Source: Nocardioides sp. (lineage in GTDB: Bacteria > Actinomycetota > Actinomycetes > Propionibacteriales > Nocardioidaceae). From it: DNA of 64,000 nt. The translations under genes and the position numbers were made by a program. Below, piece by piece: positions 35,408-44,484 of the stretch (positions are counted from its first letter, which is position 1; the number at the start of each line of letters is the position of its first letter). The notes under the pieces were generated by a model. It worked only from the letters and a program-made list of their open reading frames with translations, did no database searches and was not told the origin of the DNA. Location: positions 248,001 through 312,000 of the forward strand of contig NZ_JASBRN010000045.1 of assembly GCF_030149505.1 (NCBI RefSeq). Direction: 5' to 3'.

Positions 35408-36553
35408 ATGACCGCCCCCGACGCGACCCCCGACGTGCGCCCCTTCGACGCGCTGCTCCTCGTCTCCTTCGGAGGACCGGAGAAGCCCGAGGACGTCGTG
35501 CCGTTCCTGGAGAACGTCACGCGCGGGCGCGGCATCCCCAAGGAGCGGCTCGAGGAGGTCGGCGAGCACTACTTCCTCTTCGGCGGTCGCTCCCCGATCA
35601 ACGACCAGTGCCGCGCGCTGCTGGCCGCGATCCGCGAGGACCTCGCCGGCGCCGGCATCGACCTGCCGGTCTACTGGGGCAACCGCAACTGGGACCCCTA
35701 CCTCACGGACACGCTGCAGCAGATGGCCGAGGACGGCATCTCGCGGGCGGCGTGCTTCGTGACCAGCGCCTACAGCTCGTGGTCGAGCTGTCGGCAGTAC
35801 CGCGAGAACCTCTGGGACGCCATCGAGCCGCTCGGCGGCCCCGCCGGCTCGCCCGTGCAGTTGCAGAAGCTGCGCCACTACTTCAACCACCCCGGCTTCG
35901 TGGAGCCCAACGTCGACGCCGTGCTGGCCGCCCTGGCAGAGCTCCCCGAGGACGTGCGCTCCGATGCCCACCTGGTCTTCGTGACCCACTCCATCCCCAC
36001 CGCCATGAGCGCCACCAGCGGCGACCCCGAGCGGGACTGGGAGGAGGGCAGCGCCTACGTCGCCCAGCACCTCGACGTCGCCCGCACCATCACCGCGCGG
36101 GTGGCCGAGGAGACCGGCACCCAGCACGAGATGGCGCTGACCTACTGCTCGCGCTCGGGCTCCCCGCACGTGCCCTGGCTCGAGCCGGACGTCAACGACC
36201 ACCTCACCGAGATCCACGCCGCCGGCGCGCGCGCCGCCGTCGTGATCCCCGTCGGCTTCGTCTCCGACCACATGGAGGTCGTCTACGACCTCGACACCGA
36301 GGCGCTCGCGACGGCGAAGAAGATCGGCCTGCCCGCGGCCCGCGCGGCGACCGCCGGCACCGACCAGCGGTTCGTGGCGATGGTCCGTGACCTGCTCGTC
36401 GAGCGGGCCGCCCTCGAGCGCGGCGAGGAGGTCGCCCCCGCCGCGACGGGCGAGATCGGGCCGATGTGGAACGTCTGCCCGGTGGGCTGCTGCGCCAACC
36501 CGCGCGCCGAGCGTCCGGCCCTGTGCGGCCGGGACACCCCGGCGAGCGTGTGA
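35408..36553 (+). CDS. hemH: Ferrochelatase (coproporphyrin III ferrochelatase, CpfC type)
   Basis: 381 aa. Inserts iron into a porphyrin in heme synthesis; in actinobacteria the substrate is coproporphyrin III. Motifs: [50 protein letters not shown] with Tyr of the metal-binding site, [11 protein letters not shown] holding the catalytic His, and [16 protein letters not shown] with the catalytic Glu. The C-terminal tail carries Cys residues (CPVGCCANP and LCG) consistent with the [2Fe-2S] cluster seen in actinobacterial enzymes. The stop overlaps the IMPase start by 4 nt. Confidence 0.95.
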   Translation: MTAPDATPDVRPFDALLLVSFGGPEKPEDVVPFLENVTRGRGIPKERLEEVGEHYFLFGGRSPINDQCRALLAAIREDLAGAGIDLPVYWGNRNWDPYLTDTLQQMAEDGISRAACFVTSAYSSWSSCRQYRENLWDAIEPLGGPAGSPVQLQKLRHYFNHPGFVEPNVDAVLAALAELPEDVRSDAHLVFVTHSIPTAMSATSGDPERDWEEGSAYVAQHLDVARTITARVAEETGTQHEMALTYCSRSGSPHVPWLEPDVNDHLTEIHAAGARAAVVIPVGFVSDHMEVVYDLDTEALATAKKIGLPAARAATAGTDQRFVAMVRDLLVERAALERGEEVAPAATGEIGPMWNVCPVGCCANPRAERPALCGRDTPASV

Positions 36554-37401
36554 CGCGCGACGCCGGCTCCGGGGTCCACGAGCCCCGCGACCTGGCCGCG
36601 CTCGCGACGACGGTGGCCGGCGAGGCCGCCGCCCTCGTCCGGACGTACGCCGAGGGCCGGGTCGAGGTCGCGGCGACGAAGTCCAGCGAGGTCGACGTCG
36701 TGACGGCGGCCGATCGCGCCGCGGAGGAGCTGCTCCGGGCCAGGCTGCGCGCGGCCCGCCCGGACGACGCGATCCTGGGCGAGGAGGGCGAGGACGAGGC
36801 CGGCACCTCCGGGGTGCGCTGGGTGCTCGACCCCATCGACGGGACCGTCAACTTCCTCTACGGCCTGCCCCGCCACGCCGTCTCGGTCGCCGCGCAGGTC
36901 GAGGGCGCCGACGGCTGGCGCACCGTGGCCGGGACGGTCCTCGAGGTGCCGACCGGCAGCACGTGGAGCGCCCACCTGGACGAGGGCCACCCGGTCGGCA
37001 CCCGCGACGGGACGCCGGTGCGCGTGCGCGACCCGCAGCCGCTGCACCTGATGCTGGTGGCGACCGGCTTCTCCTACGACCGCGACGTCCGGACCCGTCA
37101 GGCAGCCTCGCTGCAGCACCTGCTGCCCCGCGTGCGCGACGTGCGTCGCATGGGCAGCTGCGCGCTGGACCTGTGCCTGCTGGCGTCCGGCCACCTCGAC
37201 GCCTACGTGGAGGAGGGCGTGAACCTGTGGGACCACGCCGCAGCGACCCTGGTCGCGCGCGCGGCCGGCGCCCGCTGGCAGCTGCTCACCGGGGCGTCGG
37301 GGCGCGACCTGCTGGTCTGTGCCCCGGCGGGGGCCTTCGAGGAGTTCCTCGAGGCCGTCACGGCGGCGGGCTACACCGCCGACGGGCCGACAGCGGGATG
37401 A
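36550..37401 (+). CDS. Inositol monophosphatase family protein (SuhB-like)
   Basis: 283-aa Mg-dependent phosphatase. Motif 1 [14 protein letters not shown] with the preceding GEEGEDEAG supplies the metal-binding acids; motif 2 [17 protein letters not shown] is intact. In mycobacteria SuhB (Rv2701c) dephosphorylates inositol-1-phosphate for phosphatidylinositol and mycothiol synthesis. GTG 36550 overlaps the hemH stop (GTGA). The following DUF4193 gene also neighbours suhB in M. tuberculosis. Confidence 0.92.
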   Translation: MTRDAGSGVHEPRDLAALATTVAGEAAALVRTYAEGRVEVAATKSSEVDVVTAADRAAEELLRARLRAARPDDAILGEEGEDEAGTSGVRWVLDPIDGTVNFLYGLPRHAVSVAAQVEGADGWRTVAGTVLEVPTGSTWSAHLDEGHPVGTRDGTPVRVRDPQPLHLMLVATGFSYDRDVRTRQAASLQHLLPRVRDVRRMGSCALDLCLLASGHLDAYVEEGVNLWDHAAATLVARAAGARWQLLTGASGRDLLVCAPAGAFEEFLEAVTAAGYTADGPTAG

Positions 37402-37549
37402 GGATGCGGGTGGGGGGAATAGCGACCCGTCACCCACTGTTCACCGGCCGCCACACCGAGCCGGTGTGCAGCCCGCTGGGGCCATGGTGCACACTGTGCC
37501 GCCGAGTGGGACCGAGGACGACGAGCAGGACGAGGGGAGTGTGACGAGG

Positions 37550-37840
37550 ATGGCAACCGACTACGACGCGCCGCGCAAGAACGAGGAGGACTCCTCCGAG
37601 GAGAGCATCGAGGAGCTGAAGGCACGCCGGCACGACAAGAGCTCGGGCAAGGTCGACGAGGACGAGACCGAGGCAGCCGAGAACTTCGAGCTCCCCGGCG
37701 CCGACCTCTCCCACGAGGAGCTCGCGGTCGAGGTGAAGCCCAAGCAGGAGGACGAGTTCACCTGCATGAGCTGCTTCCTGGTGCACCACCGCTCGCAGCT
37801 GGCCGACGCCAAGAAGATGATCTGCTTCGACTGCTCCTGA
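37550..37840 (+). CDS. DUF4193 protein
   Basis: 96-aa acidic protein. MATDYDAPRKNEEDSSEESI and a C-terminal four-Cys cluster (FTCMSCFLVHHRSQL, then MICFDCS) match DUF4193 (Rv2699c), a small family with a probable zinc ribbon. ATG 37550 is supported by GGGGAG 10 nt upstream; GTG 37541 is a possible alternative. The family is conserved in actinobacteria and its function is unknown. Confidence 0.9.
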   Translation: MATDYDAPRKNEEDSSEESIEELKARRHDKSSGKVDEDETEAAENFELPGADLSHEELAVEVKPKQEDEFTCMSCFLVHHRSQLADAKKMICFDCS

Positions 37841-37844
37841 GGGC

Positions 37845-37872
37845 GGGCCCGCGCCGTCGCCGGCGCGGACCC
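37845..37872 (+). terminator. Hairpin after the DUF4193 gene
   Basis: GGGCCCGCGCC pairs with GGCGCGGACCC at 10 of 11 positions around a 6-nt loop. No T-run follows. It begins 4 nt after the stop. Confidence 0.55.
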
Positions 37873-37887
37873 ACAGAGCAGCAGGGA

Positions 37888-37907
37888 GGACGGGCTACTG
37901 CCCGTCC
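37888..37907. terminator. Hairpin overlapping the convergent DUF4235 stop
   Basis: GGACGGGC TACT GCCCGTCC: a perfect 8-bp stem with a 4-nt loop, followed on the plus strand by TTCT. It includes the stop codon of the minus-strand DUF4235 gene, so for that gene the stem contains the last codons. Confidence 0.6.
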
Positions 37908-38173
37908 TTCTCCAGTCCCGGGGGCAGGTGGCCCGTGGACTTCACGTAGTACCGCGCTGCGCCCCGCATCGCCAGGGTGCGCGCCACCGCGATGAGAGCG
38001 CCCGTCGCGACCGCCCAGGCCATCGCCTCGGCCAGCGCGACGTCGGGGTCCGCGGGGTTCTCCGGCGGCTTGCGCCGCGCGGCCTTCGACCACCCGGTCG
38101 TCAGGGCCTTGCGCGCCACGATCGCGGCGCCGATGCCCGAGCCCTTCTCCATGACCGACCACGTCTTCGACAT
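37895..38173 (-). CDS. DUF4235 membrane protein
   Basis: 92 aa. The N-terminal segment ([19 protein letters not shown]) and the second hydrophobic segment ([20 protein letters not shown]) with the intervening PPENPADPD match the small DUF4235 family of actinobacterial membrane proteins. Function unknown. ATG 38173 lies 8 nt after -10 TAGGGT. Confidence 0.85.
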   Translation of the reverse strand: MSKTWSVMEKGSGIGAAIVARKALTTGWSKAARRKPPENPADPDVALAEAMAWAVATGALIAVARTLAMRGAARYYVKSTGHLPPGLEKDGQ

Positions 38174-38181
38174 GGCACGGA

Positions 38182-38187
38182 ACCCTA
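38182..38187 (-). promoter_or_regulatory. -10 element TAGGGT of the DUF4235 gene
   Basis: Minus-strand TAGGGT ends 8 nt before ATG 38173; likely leaderless. Confidence 0.55.
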
Positions 38188-38213
38188 GCCCGACGGCCGG
38201 TCCGGCCGGGTGG

Positions 38214-38684
38214 TCAGGTGGTCGACTCGACCGCCCGGGTGAGGGCTGCGGCCAGCGCGTCGGGGCGTCGGGTGCTCACCAGCCAGTACGGCGTGGGGTC
38301 GGCCGGGTCGCTCAGCGACACCTTGACCGCCTTCTTCCGGTAGGGGCGCAGCAGCAGGTAGGCCCGGGCGTCCGCGTCGCGACCGGCCACGAGCCGGGTC
38401 GCCTCGGCGTCCAGCGGCACCACCTCGCCGACGAAGCGCAGCTCCACCCGCGCCCGGCCGGCCCGGAACCAGCCGTCCTCCACGCTGACCAGCGCCGCGC
38501 CGTACGTGAGGAAGAGAGCGGCCATGAGCGCGACCGCGGCGCCGGTGACGGCCCACGCGACGGCGCCGGGGACGGCGACGATGACGGCCAGCCACAGGCT
38601 GGCGACGAGCATCGTGCCCTGCGCCCACCAGCGGACGGGCACGGAGAGCCGCTCGCGGTAGTGCGTCGGGGAGGCCGTGTCCAC
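38214..38684 (-). CDS. DUF3093 membrane protein
   Basis: 156 aa. [20 protein letters not shown] leads into two spans, followed by a compact domain with [35 protein letters not shown] and a C-terminal block ([17 protein letters not shown]), matching DUF3093 (Rv2698). Divergently transcribed from dut with 30 nt between the starts, as in M. tuberculosis. GTG 38684 is chosen for length; the frame is open far upstream as a shadow. Confidence 0.87.
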   Translation of the reverse strand: MDTASPTHYRERLSVPVRWWAQGTMLVASLWLAVIVAVPGAVAWAVTGAAVALMAALFLTYGAALVSVEDGWFRAGRARVELRFVGEVVPLDAEATRLVAGRDADARAYLLLRPYRKKAVKVSLSDPADPTPYWLVSTRRPDALAAALTRAVESTT

Positions 38685-38701
38685 GCCCCCGATCCTCGCA
38701 C

Positions 38702-38707
38702 TACCGT
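38702..38707 (+). promoter_or_regulatory. -10 element TACCGT of dut
   Basis: TACCGT ends 7 nt before GTG 38715. Its promoter must overlap that of the divergent DUF3093 gene, since only 30 nt separate the two starts. Confidence 0.55.
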
Positions 38708-38714
38708 GGAAAGG

Positions 38715-39200
38715 GTGACCGACCTGGCCCCCCCCGCCGACCTGTCCGTGCCCGTCGTCCGCCTGGACCCGGACCTGCCGTTGCCGTCCTACGCGCACCC
38801 CGGCGACGCCGGCGCGGACCTCGTCACGACCGTCGACGTGGTCCTGGCGCCGGGGGAGCGGGCGCTGGTGCCGACCGGGGTCGCCCTGGCGATCCCGGAG
38901 GGGTACGTCGGCCTGGTGCACCCCCGGTCGGGCCTGGCCGCCCGGCACGGCCTGTCGATCGTCAACACGCCCGGGACCGTGGACGCGGGCTACCGCGGTG
39001 AGGTGAAGGTGCTGCTGGTCAACCTCGACCCGCGCGAGCCGGTGGAGCTGCGCCGCGGGGACCGGGTCGCTCAGCTGGTGCTCCAGCGGGTCGAGCGGGC
39101 CGGCTTCGTGGAGGTCGACGCCCTGCCCGACTCCTCCAGGGGTGCCGGGGGCTACGGTTCTACCGGTGGGTTCGGGCCCGATCCGTCCAGCACAGCCTGA
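38715..39200 (+). CDS. dut: dUTP diphosphatase
   Basis: 161-aa trimeric enzyme hydrolysing dUTP to dUMP, keeping uracil out of DNA. The five motifs are in order: [49 protein letters not shown] and the C-terminal [12 protein letters not shown] that closes over the active site. GTG 38715 lies 7 nt after a -10 element. The DUF3710 gene follows. Confidence 0.96.
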   Translation: MTDLAPPADLSVPVVRLDPDLPLPSYAHPGDAGADLVTTVDVVLAPGERALVPTGVALAIPEGYVGLVHPRSGLAARHGLSIVNTPGTVDAGYRGEVKVLLVNLDPREPVELRRGDRVAQLVLQRVERAGFVEVDALPDSSRGAGGYGSTGGFGPDPSSTA

Positions 39201-39258
39201 CGGCGGAGCCTGCGAGCAGTCCCCGAGCCCCGACCAGACCCCGCCTCGAGGAGCATCC

Positions 39259-39981
39259 GTGAGATTCCGCCGCAAGTCCGCTGACGACGCCCAGCCGGAG
39301 ACCCCCGGCGCCGGCGCAGGCGAGGACACCTCCGCGGGCACCGCGCCGGCCGGCCCGCACGACGTCAACGAGATGCCCGAGCTCCCCGAGGGCGTCCAGC
39401 GCGTCGACCTGGGATCCCTGCTCATCACCCCCACGTCCGGCACCGAGCTGCGCCTGCAGGTCGACGAGGCCAGCGGAGACGTGCAGGCGGTGCTGCTCAC
39501 CGCGCCCGACGGCGCGCTGGAGCTGCGCGCCTTCGCCGCGCCGCGCCACGGCGACCTCTGGAGCGAGGTGCGCCCGCAGATCGCCTCCGACATGGCCCAG
39601 CGCGGCGGCACCGCCACCGAGGTCGAGGGCGTGTGGGGGCCGGAGCTGGCGTGCGAGCTCACCCGCACCCTGACCGACGGTCGCACCGGCCAGCAGCGCT
39701 CACGCATCATCGGCATCAACGGCACCCGCTGGATGCTGCGCGCCACCCTCATCGGGGGCGCCGCCCGCGACGGCGAGAACCGGGCCCGCTGGGACGCGGT
39801 GATCCGCACCGTCGTCGTGCGCCGCGGCGAGGGCGCCATGCCGGTGGGCGAGCCGCTCCCGCTCTCGCTGCCCGAGGGGGCCCGCCGCCTCGGCCCGGCC
39901 GCCACGACGCCTGCGTTCAGCAAGCCCTCGGGCAGCGCGTCGGACGCCGCCCAGCCCGGCGACGCCACGCCCGGCACGTAG
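39259..39981 (+). CDS. DUF3710 protein
   Basis: 240 aa. A charged N-terminal tail (RFRRKSADD) and disordered linker precede the DUF3710 domain, recognisable by RVDLGSLLITPTSGTELRLQ, DLWSEVRPQIASDMAQRGGT and RIIGINGTRWMLRATLIG. Same position as Rv2696c downstream of dut. Function unknown. GTG 39259 gives the usual basic start; the frame is open to 39142 inside dut. Confidence 0.87.
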   Translation: MRFRRKSADDAQPETPGAGAGEDTSAGTAPAGPHDVNEMPELPEGVQRVDLGSLLITPTSGTELRLQVDEASGDVQAVLLTAPDGALELRAFAAPRHGDLWSEVRPQIASDMAQRGGTATEVEGVWGPELACELTRTLTDGRTGQQRSRIIGINGTRWMLRATLIGGAARDGENRARWDAVIRTVVVRRGEGAMPVGEPLPLSLPEGARRLGPAATTPAFSKPSGSASDAAQPGDATPGT

Positions 39982-39984
39982 GCT
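39979..39984 (+). promoter_or_regulatory. -10 element TAGGCT of the OB-fold gene
   Basis: TAGGCT contains the stop codon of the DUF3710 gene and ends 6 nt before GTG 39991; likely leaderless. Confidence 0.55.
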
Positions 39985-39990
39985 CGCTGC

Positions 39991-40353
39991 GTGGCAGAGA
40001 AGTCCCGCCTGCGCCGCTCGATCAGCCGCTGGGCCAGCAGCTCCGACCAGCACGCCCGCGAGCTGCGCCGCACCTCCACCGAGGCCGGTGAGGACTCCGT
40101 CGCCGCGTGCGAGGACCGCTGTCGCGTTCACGTGCGCGGCACGCTGCGCACGGTGACCCTGCGCCCGCGCGGCGGGGTGCCCGCGCTCGAGGCCGAGCTG
40201 TACGACGGCTCCGGGGCCATCACGATCATCTGGCTCGGCCGGCGGCGGATCGTCGGCATCGACCCGGGTGTCTCGATCGCGGTCGAGGGCCGCGTCGGCG
40301 TCCACGACGGGCAGCGGGTCATCTTCAACCCCCGCTACCAGCTGCTGCCGTGA
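39991..40353 (+). CDS. OB-fold nucleic acid-binding protein
   Basis: 120 aa. After a basic helical start (KSRLRRSISRWA) comes an OB-fold: VHVRGTLRTVTLRPRGGVPA, LEAELYDGSGAITIIWLGRR, GIDPGVSIAVEGRVG. It matches the position and type of Rv2694c. Single-strand DNA or RNA binding is inferred from the fold only. The stop overlaps the DUF3159 start by 4 nt. Confidence 0.85.
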   Translation: MAEKSRLRRSISRWASSSDQHARELRRTSTEAGEDSVAACEDRCRVHVRGTLRTVTLRPRGGVPALEAELYDGSGAITIIWLGRRRIVGIDPGVSIAVEGRVGVHDGQRVIFNPRYQLLP

Positions 40354-41066
40354 GCACCCACGAGGTCGCACCCGGCGGCAAGGCCGACCCGGGGGTCACG
40401 GTCGAGCAGGTCGTGCGCGCGCAGCTGAGCAAGGCCCTGGGCGGCCGGCGCGGCATGCTCGAGGCCGCCGCGCCCACCATCGTCTTCACGGTCCTGTGGC
40501 TGAGCACCCGCGAGATCGAGCTGGCGCTCGCCGTCAGCGTCGGCGCCGCGCTGGTGCTGCTGGCCGTGCGGCTGGTGCAGCGCTCGACGGTCCAGTTCGT
40601 CGTCAACGCGCTGGTCGGCATCGGCATCGGCTGGTTCTTCGTCCGGCTCGCCGCCAGCCGTGGCGGCAGCGAGGACGAGCAGGCGCTGGCCTACTTCCTG
40701 CCCGGCCTGCTCTACAACGGCGGGTACGCCGTGGTCATGGCGCTCACCTGCTTCATCGGCTGGCCCCTGGTCGGCTTCATGGTCGGTTCGGTCACCGGCG
40801 ACGTCACGGCCTGGCACCACGACAAGCAGGTCGTGAAGCTGTGCACGACGCTGACCTGGCTGCTCGCGATCCCGTGCGTCATCCGGGTCGCGCTCCAGGC
40901 CCCGCTGTGGATCGGCGGGTGGAGCGGCTCGCTCGACGTCGACTTCGCCATCGCCGCGCTCGGCGCGCTCAAGATCGCCCTGGGCTGGCCCCTGCAGCTG
41001 GCCGCGCTCGGGGCGATGCTGTGGGTGCTGGGGCGCGACCGGACGCCGGTCGATCCGACGGCCTGA
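40350..41066 (+). CDS. DUF3159 membrane protein
   Basis: 238 aa with about six spans. TVEQVVRAQLSKALGGRRGM and the membrane core (PTIVFTVLWLSTREIELALA, GWPLVGFMVGSVTGD) match DUF3159 (Rv2693c position). GTG 40350 overlaps the OB-fold stop. Function unknown; its place next to the TrkA genes is conserved. Confidence 0.86.
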   Translation: MSTHEVAPGGKADPGVTVEQVVRAQLSKALGGRRGMLEAAAPTIVFTVLWLSTREIELALAVSVGAALVLLAVRLVQRSTVQFVVNALVGIGIGWFFVRLAASRGGSEDEQALAYFLPGLLYNGGYAVVMALTCFIGWPLVGFMVGSVTGDVTAWHHDKQVVKLCTTLTWLLAIPCVIRVALQAPLWIGGWSGSLDVDFAIAALGALKIALGWPLQLAALGAMLWVLGRDRTPVDPTA

Positions 41067-41073
41067 CCGGTCG

Positions 41074-41745
41074 TCAGCCCCCGTGGGCGGACGGCGCGAG
41101 CAGCCGCTCGAGCTCGTCCTCCTTCTCGGCCGGCACGACGAACAGCAGCTCGTCGCCGGACTCCACCGGCTGCTCGGGGTCAGGGGTGTAGACCTGTCCG
41201 TCGCGCAGGATCGTCACCAGCACGCACGACTCCGGCAGCGGCACCAGGCCGGCCGGCTTGCCGACGTACGGGCTGTCGGCCGGGAGCGTCATCTCCACCA
41301 GGTTGGCGTTGCCCTGGCGGAAGGTGAACAGCCGCACGAGGTCGCCGACGGTGACGGCCTCCTCGACCAGTGCCGACATGATCCGCGGGGTGGAGACGTT
41401 GACGTCCACGCCCCACGCCTCGGAGAAGAGCCACTCGTTGTTGGGGTGGTTGACCCGGCCGACGGTGCGCGGCACGCCGAACTCGGTCTTGGCCAGCAGC
41501 GAGGCGACCAGGTTGGCCTTGTCGTCACCGGTGGCCGAGATGAGCACGTCGCAACGGTCGAGGCGGGCCTCCTCGAGCGAGGACATCTCGCAGCAGTCGG
41601 CCAGCAGCCACTCGGCGTGCGGGACGCGCTCGGGCTTGATCGCGTCGGCGTTCTTGTCGATCAGCAGCACCTGGTGGCCGTTGCCGATCAGCTCACGGGC
41701 GATGGAGCGGCCGACGGCACCTGCTCCGGCGATGGCGACGCGCAT
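41074..41745 (-). CDS. trkA: TrkA-type potassium uptake regulator (CeoC-like)
   Basis: 223 aa: RCK_N domain with NAD-binding AGAGAVGRSIARELIGNGH and LLADCCEMSSLEEARLDRCD, then an RCK_C domain (LPADSPYVGKPAGLVPLPES). Such proteins gate potassium transporters in response to nucleotides. ATG 41745 shares one base with the stop of the preceding TrkA gene, so the pair is coupled. Two single-RCK proteins instead of one double TrkA is the mycobacterial CeoB/CeoC arrangement. Confidence 0.92.
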   Translation of the reverse strand: MRVAIAGAGAVGRSIARELIGNGHQVLLIDKNADAIKPERVPHAEWLLADCCEMSSLEEARLDRCDVLISATGDDKANLVASLLAKTEFGVPRTVGRVNHPNNEWLFSEAWGVDVNVSTPRIMSALVEEAVTVGDLVRLFTFRQGNANLVEMTLPADSPYVGKPAGLVPLPESCVLVTILRDGQVYTPDPEQPVESGDELLFVVPAEKEDELERLLAPSAHGG

Positions 41746-42407
41746 CAGCTCTCCTCCGGTCCCTTGTCGAGGACCGCGAACGTGTGGGGGGCGGTCTCCT
41801 CGCGGATGACGAGGTGGAGCATGTCGCCCTCCTGCAGGATCGTGTCGCGGGTGGGCAGCATGCCCTCGCCGAGCCGGTCGATCCAGGCGATGCGGGAGCG
41901 GCTCTGCACCTGCAGGTCGATCGTGCGGTGGCCGATCCAGGCCTCGGGCACGGTGATGTGGTCGACCCGGATGGTGCCGCTGGGGTCGCGGAAGTCCGGC
42001 TCCGCGCCCGCCGGGAGGATCCGACGCAGGACCTGGTCGGCGGTCCACTTCACCGTGGCGACCGTGGTGATGCCCAGGCGCTGGTAGACCTCGGCGCGGC
42101 CGGGGTCGTAGATGCGCGCGACGACCTGCTGGATCCCGAAGGTCTCGCGGGCCACGCGGGCGGCGATGATGTTGGAGTTGTCGCCGGAGGAGACCGCGGC
42201 GAAGGCGTCCGCGCGCCGGATGCCGGCCTTCTCCAGGACCTCCTGGTCGAAGCCGATGCCGGCCACCTTGTCCCCGTTGAAGCCGGGCCCGAGACGTCGG
42301 AACGCGTCCGGCTCGGAGTCGATCACCGAGACGGTGTGGTTGCGGTCCTCCAGGGAGCGGGCGAGGGTCGAGCCGACCCGGCCGCAGCCCATGATCACGA
42401 CGTGCAC
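41745..42407 (-). CDS. trkA: TrkA-type potassium uptake regulator (CeoB-like)
   Basis: 220 aa. RCK_N with VIMGCGRVGSTLARSLEDRNH and AVSSGDNSNIIAARVARETF, RCK_C with GTIRVDHITVPEAWIGHRTI. First of two tandem TrkA genes, divergent from the KimA-like permease gene. GTG 42407 follows -10 TAGCGT by 6 nt. No TrkH/TrkG membrane subunit is in the window, which suggests the two RCK proteins serve the adjacent permease or a distant channel. Confidence 0.92.
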   Translation of the reverse strand: MHVVIMGCGRVGSTLARSLEDRNHTVSVIDSEPDAFRRLGPGFNGDKVAGIGFDQEVLEKAGIRRADAFAAVSSGDNSNIIAARVARETFGIQQVVARIYDPGRAEVYQRLGITTVATVKWTADQVLRRILPAGAEPDFRDPSGTIRVDHITVPEAWIGHRTIDLQVQSRSRIAWIDRLGEGMLPTRDTILQEGDMLHLVIREETAPHTFAVLDKGPEES

Positions 42408-42413
42408 GGGCCC

Positions 42414-42419
42414 ACGCTA
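42414..42419 (-). promoter_or_regulatory. -10 element TAGCGT of the TrkA pair
   Basis: Minus-strand TAGCGT ends 6 nt before GTG 42407; it faces the -10 of the permease gene 32 nt away. Confidence 0.6.
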
Positions 42420-42451
42420 GCCGCAAGGGGGCTCCGGGGGCGCACGTGCCG

Positions 42452-42457
42452 TAGCCT
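42452..42457 (+). promoter_or_regulatory. -10 element TAGCCT of the KimA-like gene
   Basis: TAGCCT ends 8 nt before GTG 42466; likely leaderless. Confidence 0.55.
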
Positions 42458-42465
42458 TCCCGACC

Positions 42466-44484
42466 GTGGGTGTCGGCGACGTCTCGAAGCGGATCCTGCT
42501 GGGCCGCAAGCTGCGCAGCTCGCAGATGGGGGAGACGCTCCTCTCCAAGAAGCTCGCCTTCCCCGTCTTCGCCAGCGACGCGCTCTCCTCGGTGGCCTAC
42601 GCACCCGACGAGATCTTCATCATCCTGTCGTTGGCGGGGGTGAGCCTCTACGCCTACTCGTGGTGGATCGCCGCGGCCGTCGCGGTCGTGATGCTCACCG
42701 TCGTGGCGTCCTACCGCCAGACCGTCCACGCCTACCCCAGCGGTGGCGGCGACTACGAGGTGGCCATGGTCAACCTCGGCCCCAGGGCGGGCATCACGGT
42801 CGCCAGCGCGCTCATCGTCGACTACGTGCTGGTGGTGGCGGTCTCGCTCTCCTCGGCGGCCCAGTACGCCGCGTCGGCGCTGGACTTCGTGAGCGGCCAC
42901 GAGGCCCTCATCGCCTCGGTGCTGGTGGTCGCGCTGACGCTGGTCAACCTGCGCGGGGTGCGGGAGTCGGGGGCGTGGTTCGCGTTCCCGGCGTACGCCT
43001 TCATGATCGGGCTGGTCGGGATGATCGGCTTCGGGCTGTTCCGCCAGGCCACCGGCACGCTGCCGGCGGCCGAGAGCGCGGCGTACACGATCGTGGAGGC
43101 CGAGGGCTACGAGGGGACGCTGACCACCATCGCGCTCGTCTTCCTCGTCGCCCGCGCCTTCTCCTCGGGCTGTGCGGCCCTGACCGGCGTCGAGGCCATC
43201 TCCAACGGCGTGCCCGCCTTCCGCCGACCCAAGAGCCGCAACGCCGCCACGACGCTCGCGCTGCTGGCGATGGTCGCGATCGTGCTGATGATGGGCGTGG
43301 TCGCGCTCGGCAACCTGATGGACGTGCGCTACGTCGACCCGCACGAGGGCGACCGGCTGCTCGCGGCCGACGGGAGCGTCGTCTCGGGGAGCCAGGACAC
43401 CCTCATCGCCCAGATCGCCGAGGGCGTCTTCGACGGGTTCTCCCCGGCGTACTACTTCGTCGTGCTGGCCACCGGCGTGATCCTGGTGCTCGCCTCCAAC
43501 ACCGCCTTCAACGGCTTCCCCGTGCTCGGCTCGATCCTGGCCCGCGACGGCTTCGCCCCGCGGGCGCTGGGCCAGCGCGGCGACCGCCTCGCCTTCAGCA
43601 ACGGCATCGTCTTCCTCGCCGTCATGGCGATCGCGCTCATCGTGGCCTTCGACGCCCAGGTCACGCGACTGATCCAGCTCTACATCGTGGGCGTCTTCGT
43701 CTCCTTCAACCTCAGCCAGCTGGGGATGATCCGGCACTGGACCCGGGAGCTGACCACGACCACCGACCCGGCCGAGCGCGCGCGCATGCAGCGTTCCCGA
43801 CTGATCAACACCGTGGGACTGGGCCTGACGGCCGCCGTCTTCGTGGTCATCGTCGTGACGAAGTTCCTCGCCGGCGCGTGGATCGCGATCCTGGCGATGG
43901 GCACCTTCTACCTGCTCATGAGCGGGGTGCGGAAGCACTACGACCAGGTCGCCCTGGAGCTGGCCGCGGACGAGGAGGACAAGGTGCTCCCGACCCGGGT
44001 GCACGCGATCGTCCTGGTCTCCAAGCTGCACAAGCCGACCCTGCGGGCCCTGGCCTTCGCCAAGGCGACCCGTCCCAACGTGCTGGAGGGCGTCTACGTC
44101 GCCACCGACCACAAGGCGACCTCCGCCCTCATGGCGGAGTGGGACGAGCGCCGGCTCGACGTGCCGCTCAAGGTGCTGCACTCGCCCTACCGCGAGCTCG
44201 TGCGCCCGATCCTGGAGTACGCCAGCGCGATCCGCCGGGCCAACCCGCGTGGCGTCGTCGCGGTCTACATCCCGGAGTACGTCGTCGGCCGCTGGTGGGA
44301 GCAGCTGCTCCACAACCAGACCGCCCTGCGGCTCAAGGGCCGCCTGCTCTTCACCCCGGGAGTGATGGTCATCTCCGTGCCCTACCAGCTGCGTTCCTCC
44401 GAGCTCGCGCGCGAGCGGGTCCTCACCGAGGACCAGCGCGTCCACGCCGGCGACCTGCGTCGCGGCCGGGCGCGGGACCAGTGA
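42466..44484 (+). CDS. APC-superfamily permease, KimA/YdaO-like (probable potassium importer)
   Basis: 672 aa with about 12 spans and a C-terminal cytoplasmic domain of about 190 residues. The start LSKKLAFPVFASDALSSVAY, then YRQTVHAYPSGGGDYEVAMV and FSSGCAALTGVEAISNGVPA follow the B. subtilis KimA pattern, a high-affinity potassium/proton symporter regulated by c-di-AMP. The divergent TrkA pair supports a potassium role. The equivalent M. tuberculosis gene is Rv2690c. General APC amino-acid transport remains the alternative. The stop overlaps the methyltransferase start by 4 nt. Confidence 0.85.
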   Translation: MGVGDVSKRILLGRKLRSSQMGETLLSKKLAFPVFASDALSSVAYAPDEIFIILSLAGVSLYAYSWWIAAAVAVVMLTVVASYRQTVHAYPSGGGDYEVAMVNLGPRAGITVASALIVDYVLVVAVSLSSAAQYAASALDFVSGHEALIASVLVVALTLVNLRGVRESGAWFAFPAYAFMIGLVGMIGFGLFRQATGTLPAAESAAYTIVEAEGYEGTLTTIALVFLVARAFSSGCAALTGVEAISNGVPAFRRPKSRNAATTLALLAMVAIVLMMGVVALGNLMDVRYVDPHEGDRLLAADGSVVSGSQDTLIAQIAEGVFDGFSPAYYFVVLATGVILVLASNTAFNGFPVLGSILARDGFAPRALGQRGDRLAFSNGIVFLAVMAIALIVAFDAQVTRLIQLYIVGVFVSFNLSQLGMIRHWTRELTTTTDPAERARMQRSRLINTVGLGLTAAVFVVIVVTKFLAGAWIAILAMGTFYLLMSGVRKHYDQVALELAADEEDKVLPTRVHAIVLVSKLHKPTLRALAFAKATRPNVLEGVYVATDHKATSALMAEWDERRLDVPLKVLHSPYRELVRPILEYASAIRRANPRGVVAVYIPEYVVGRWWEQLLHNQTALRLKGRLLFTPGVMVISVPYQLRSSELARERVLTEDQRVHAGDLRRGRARDQ

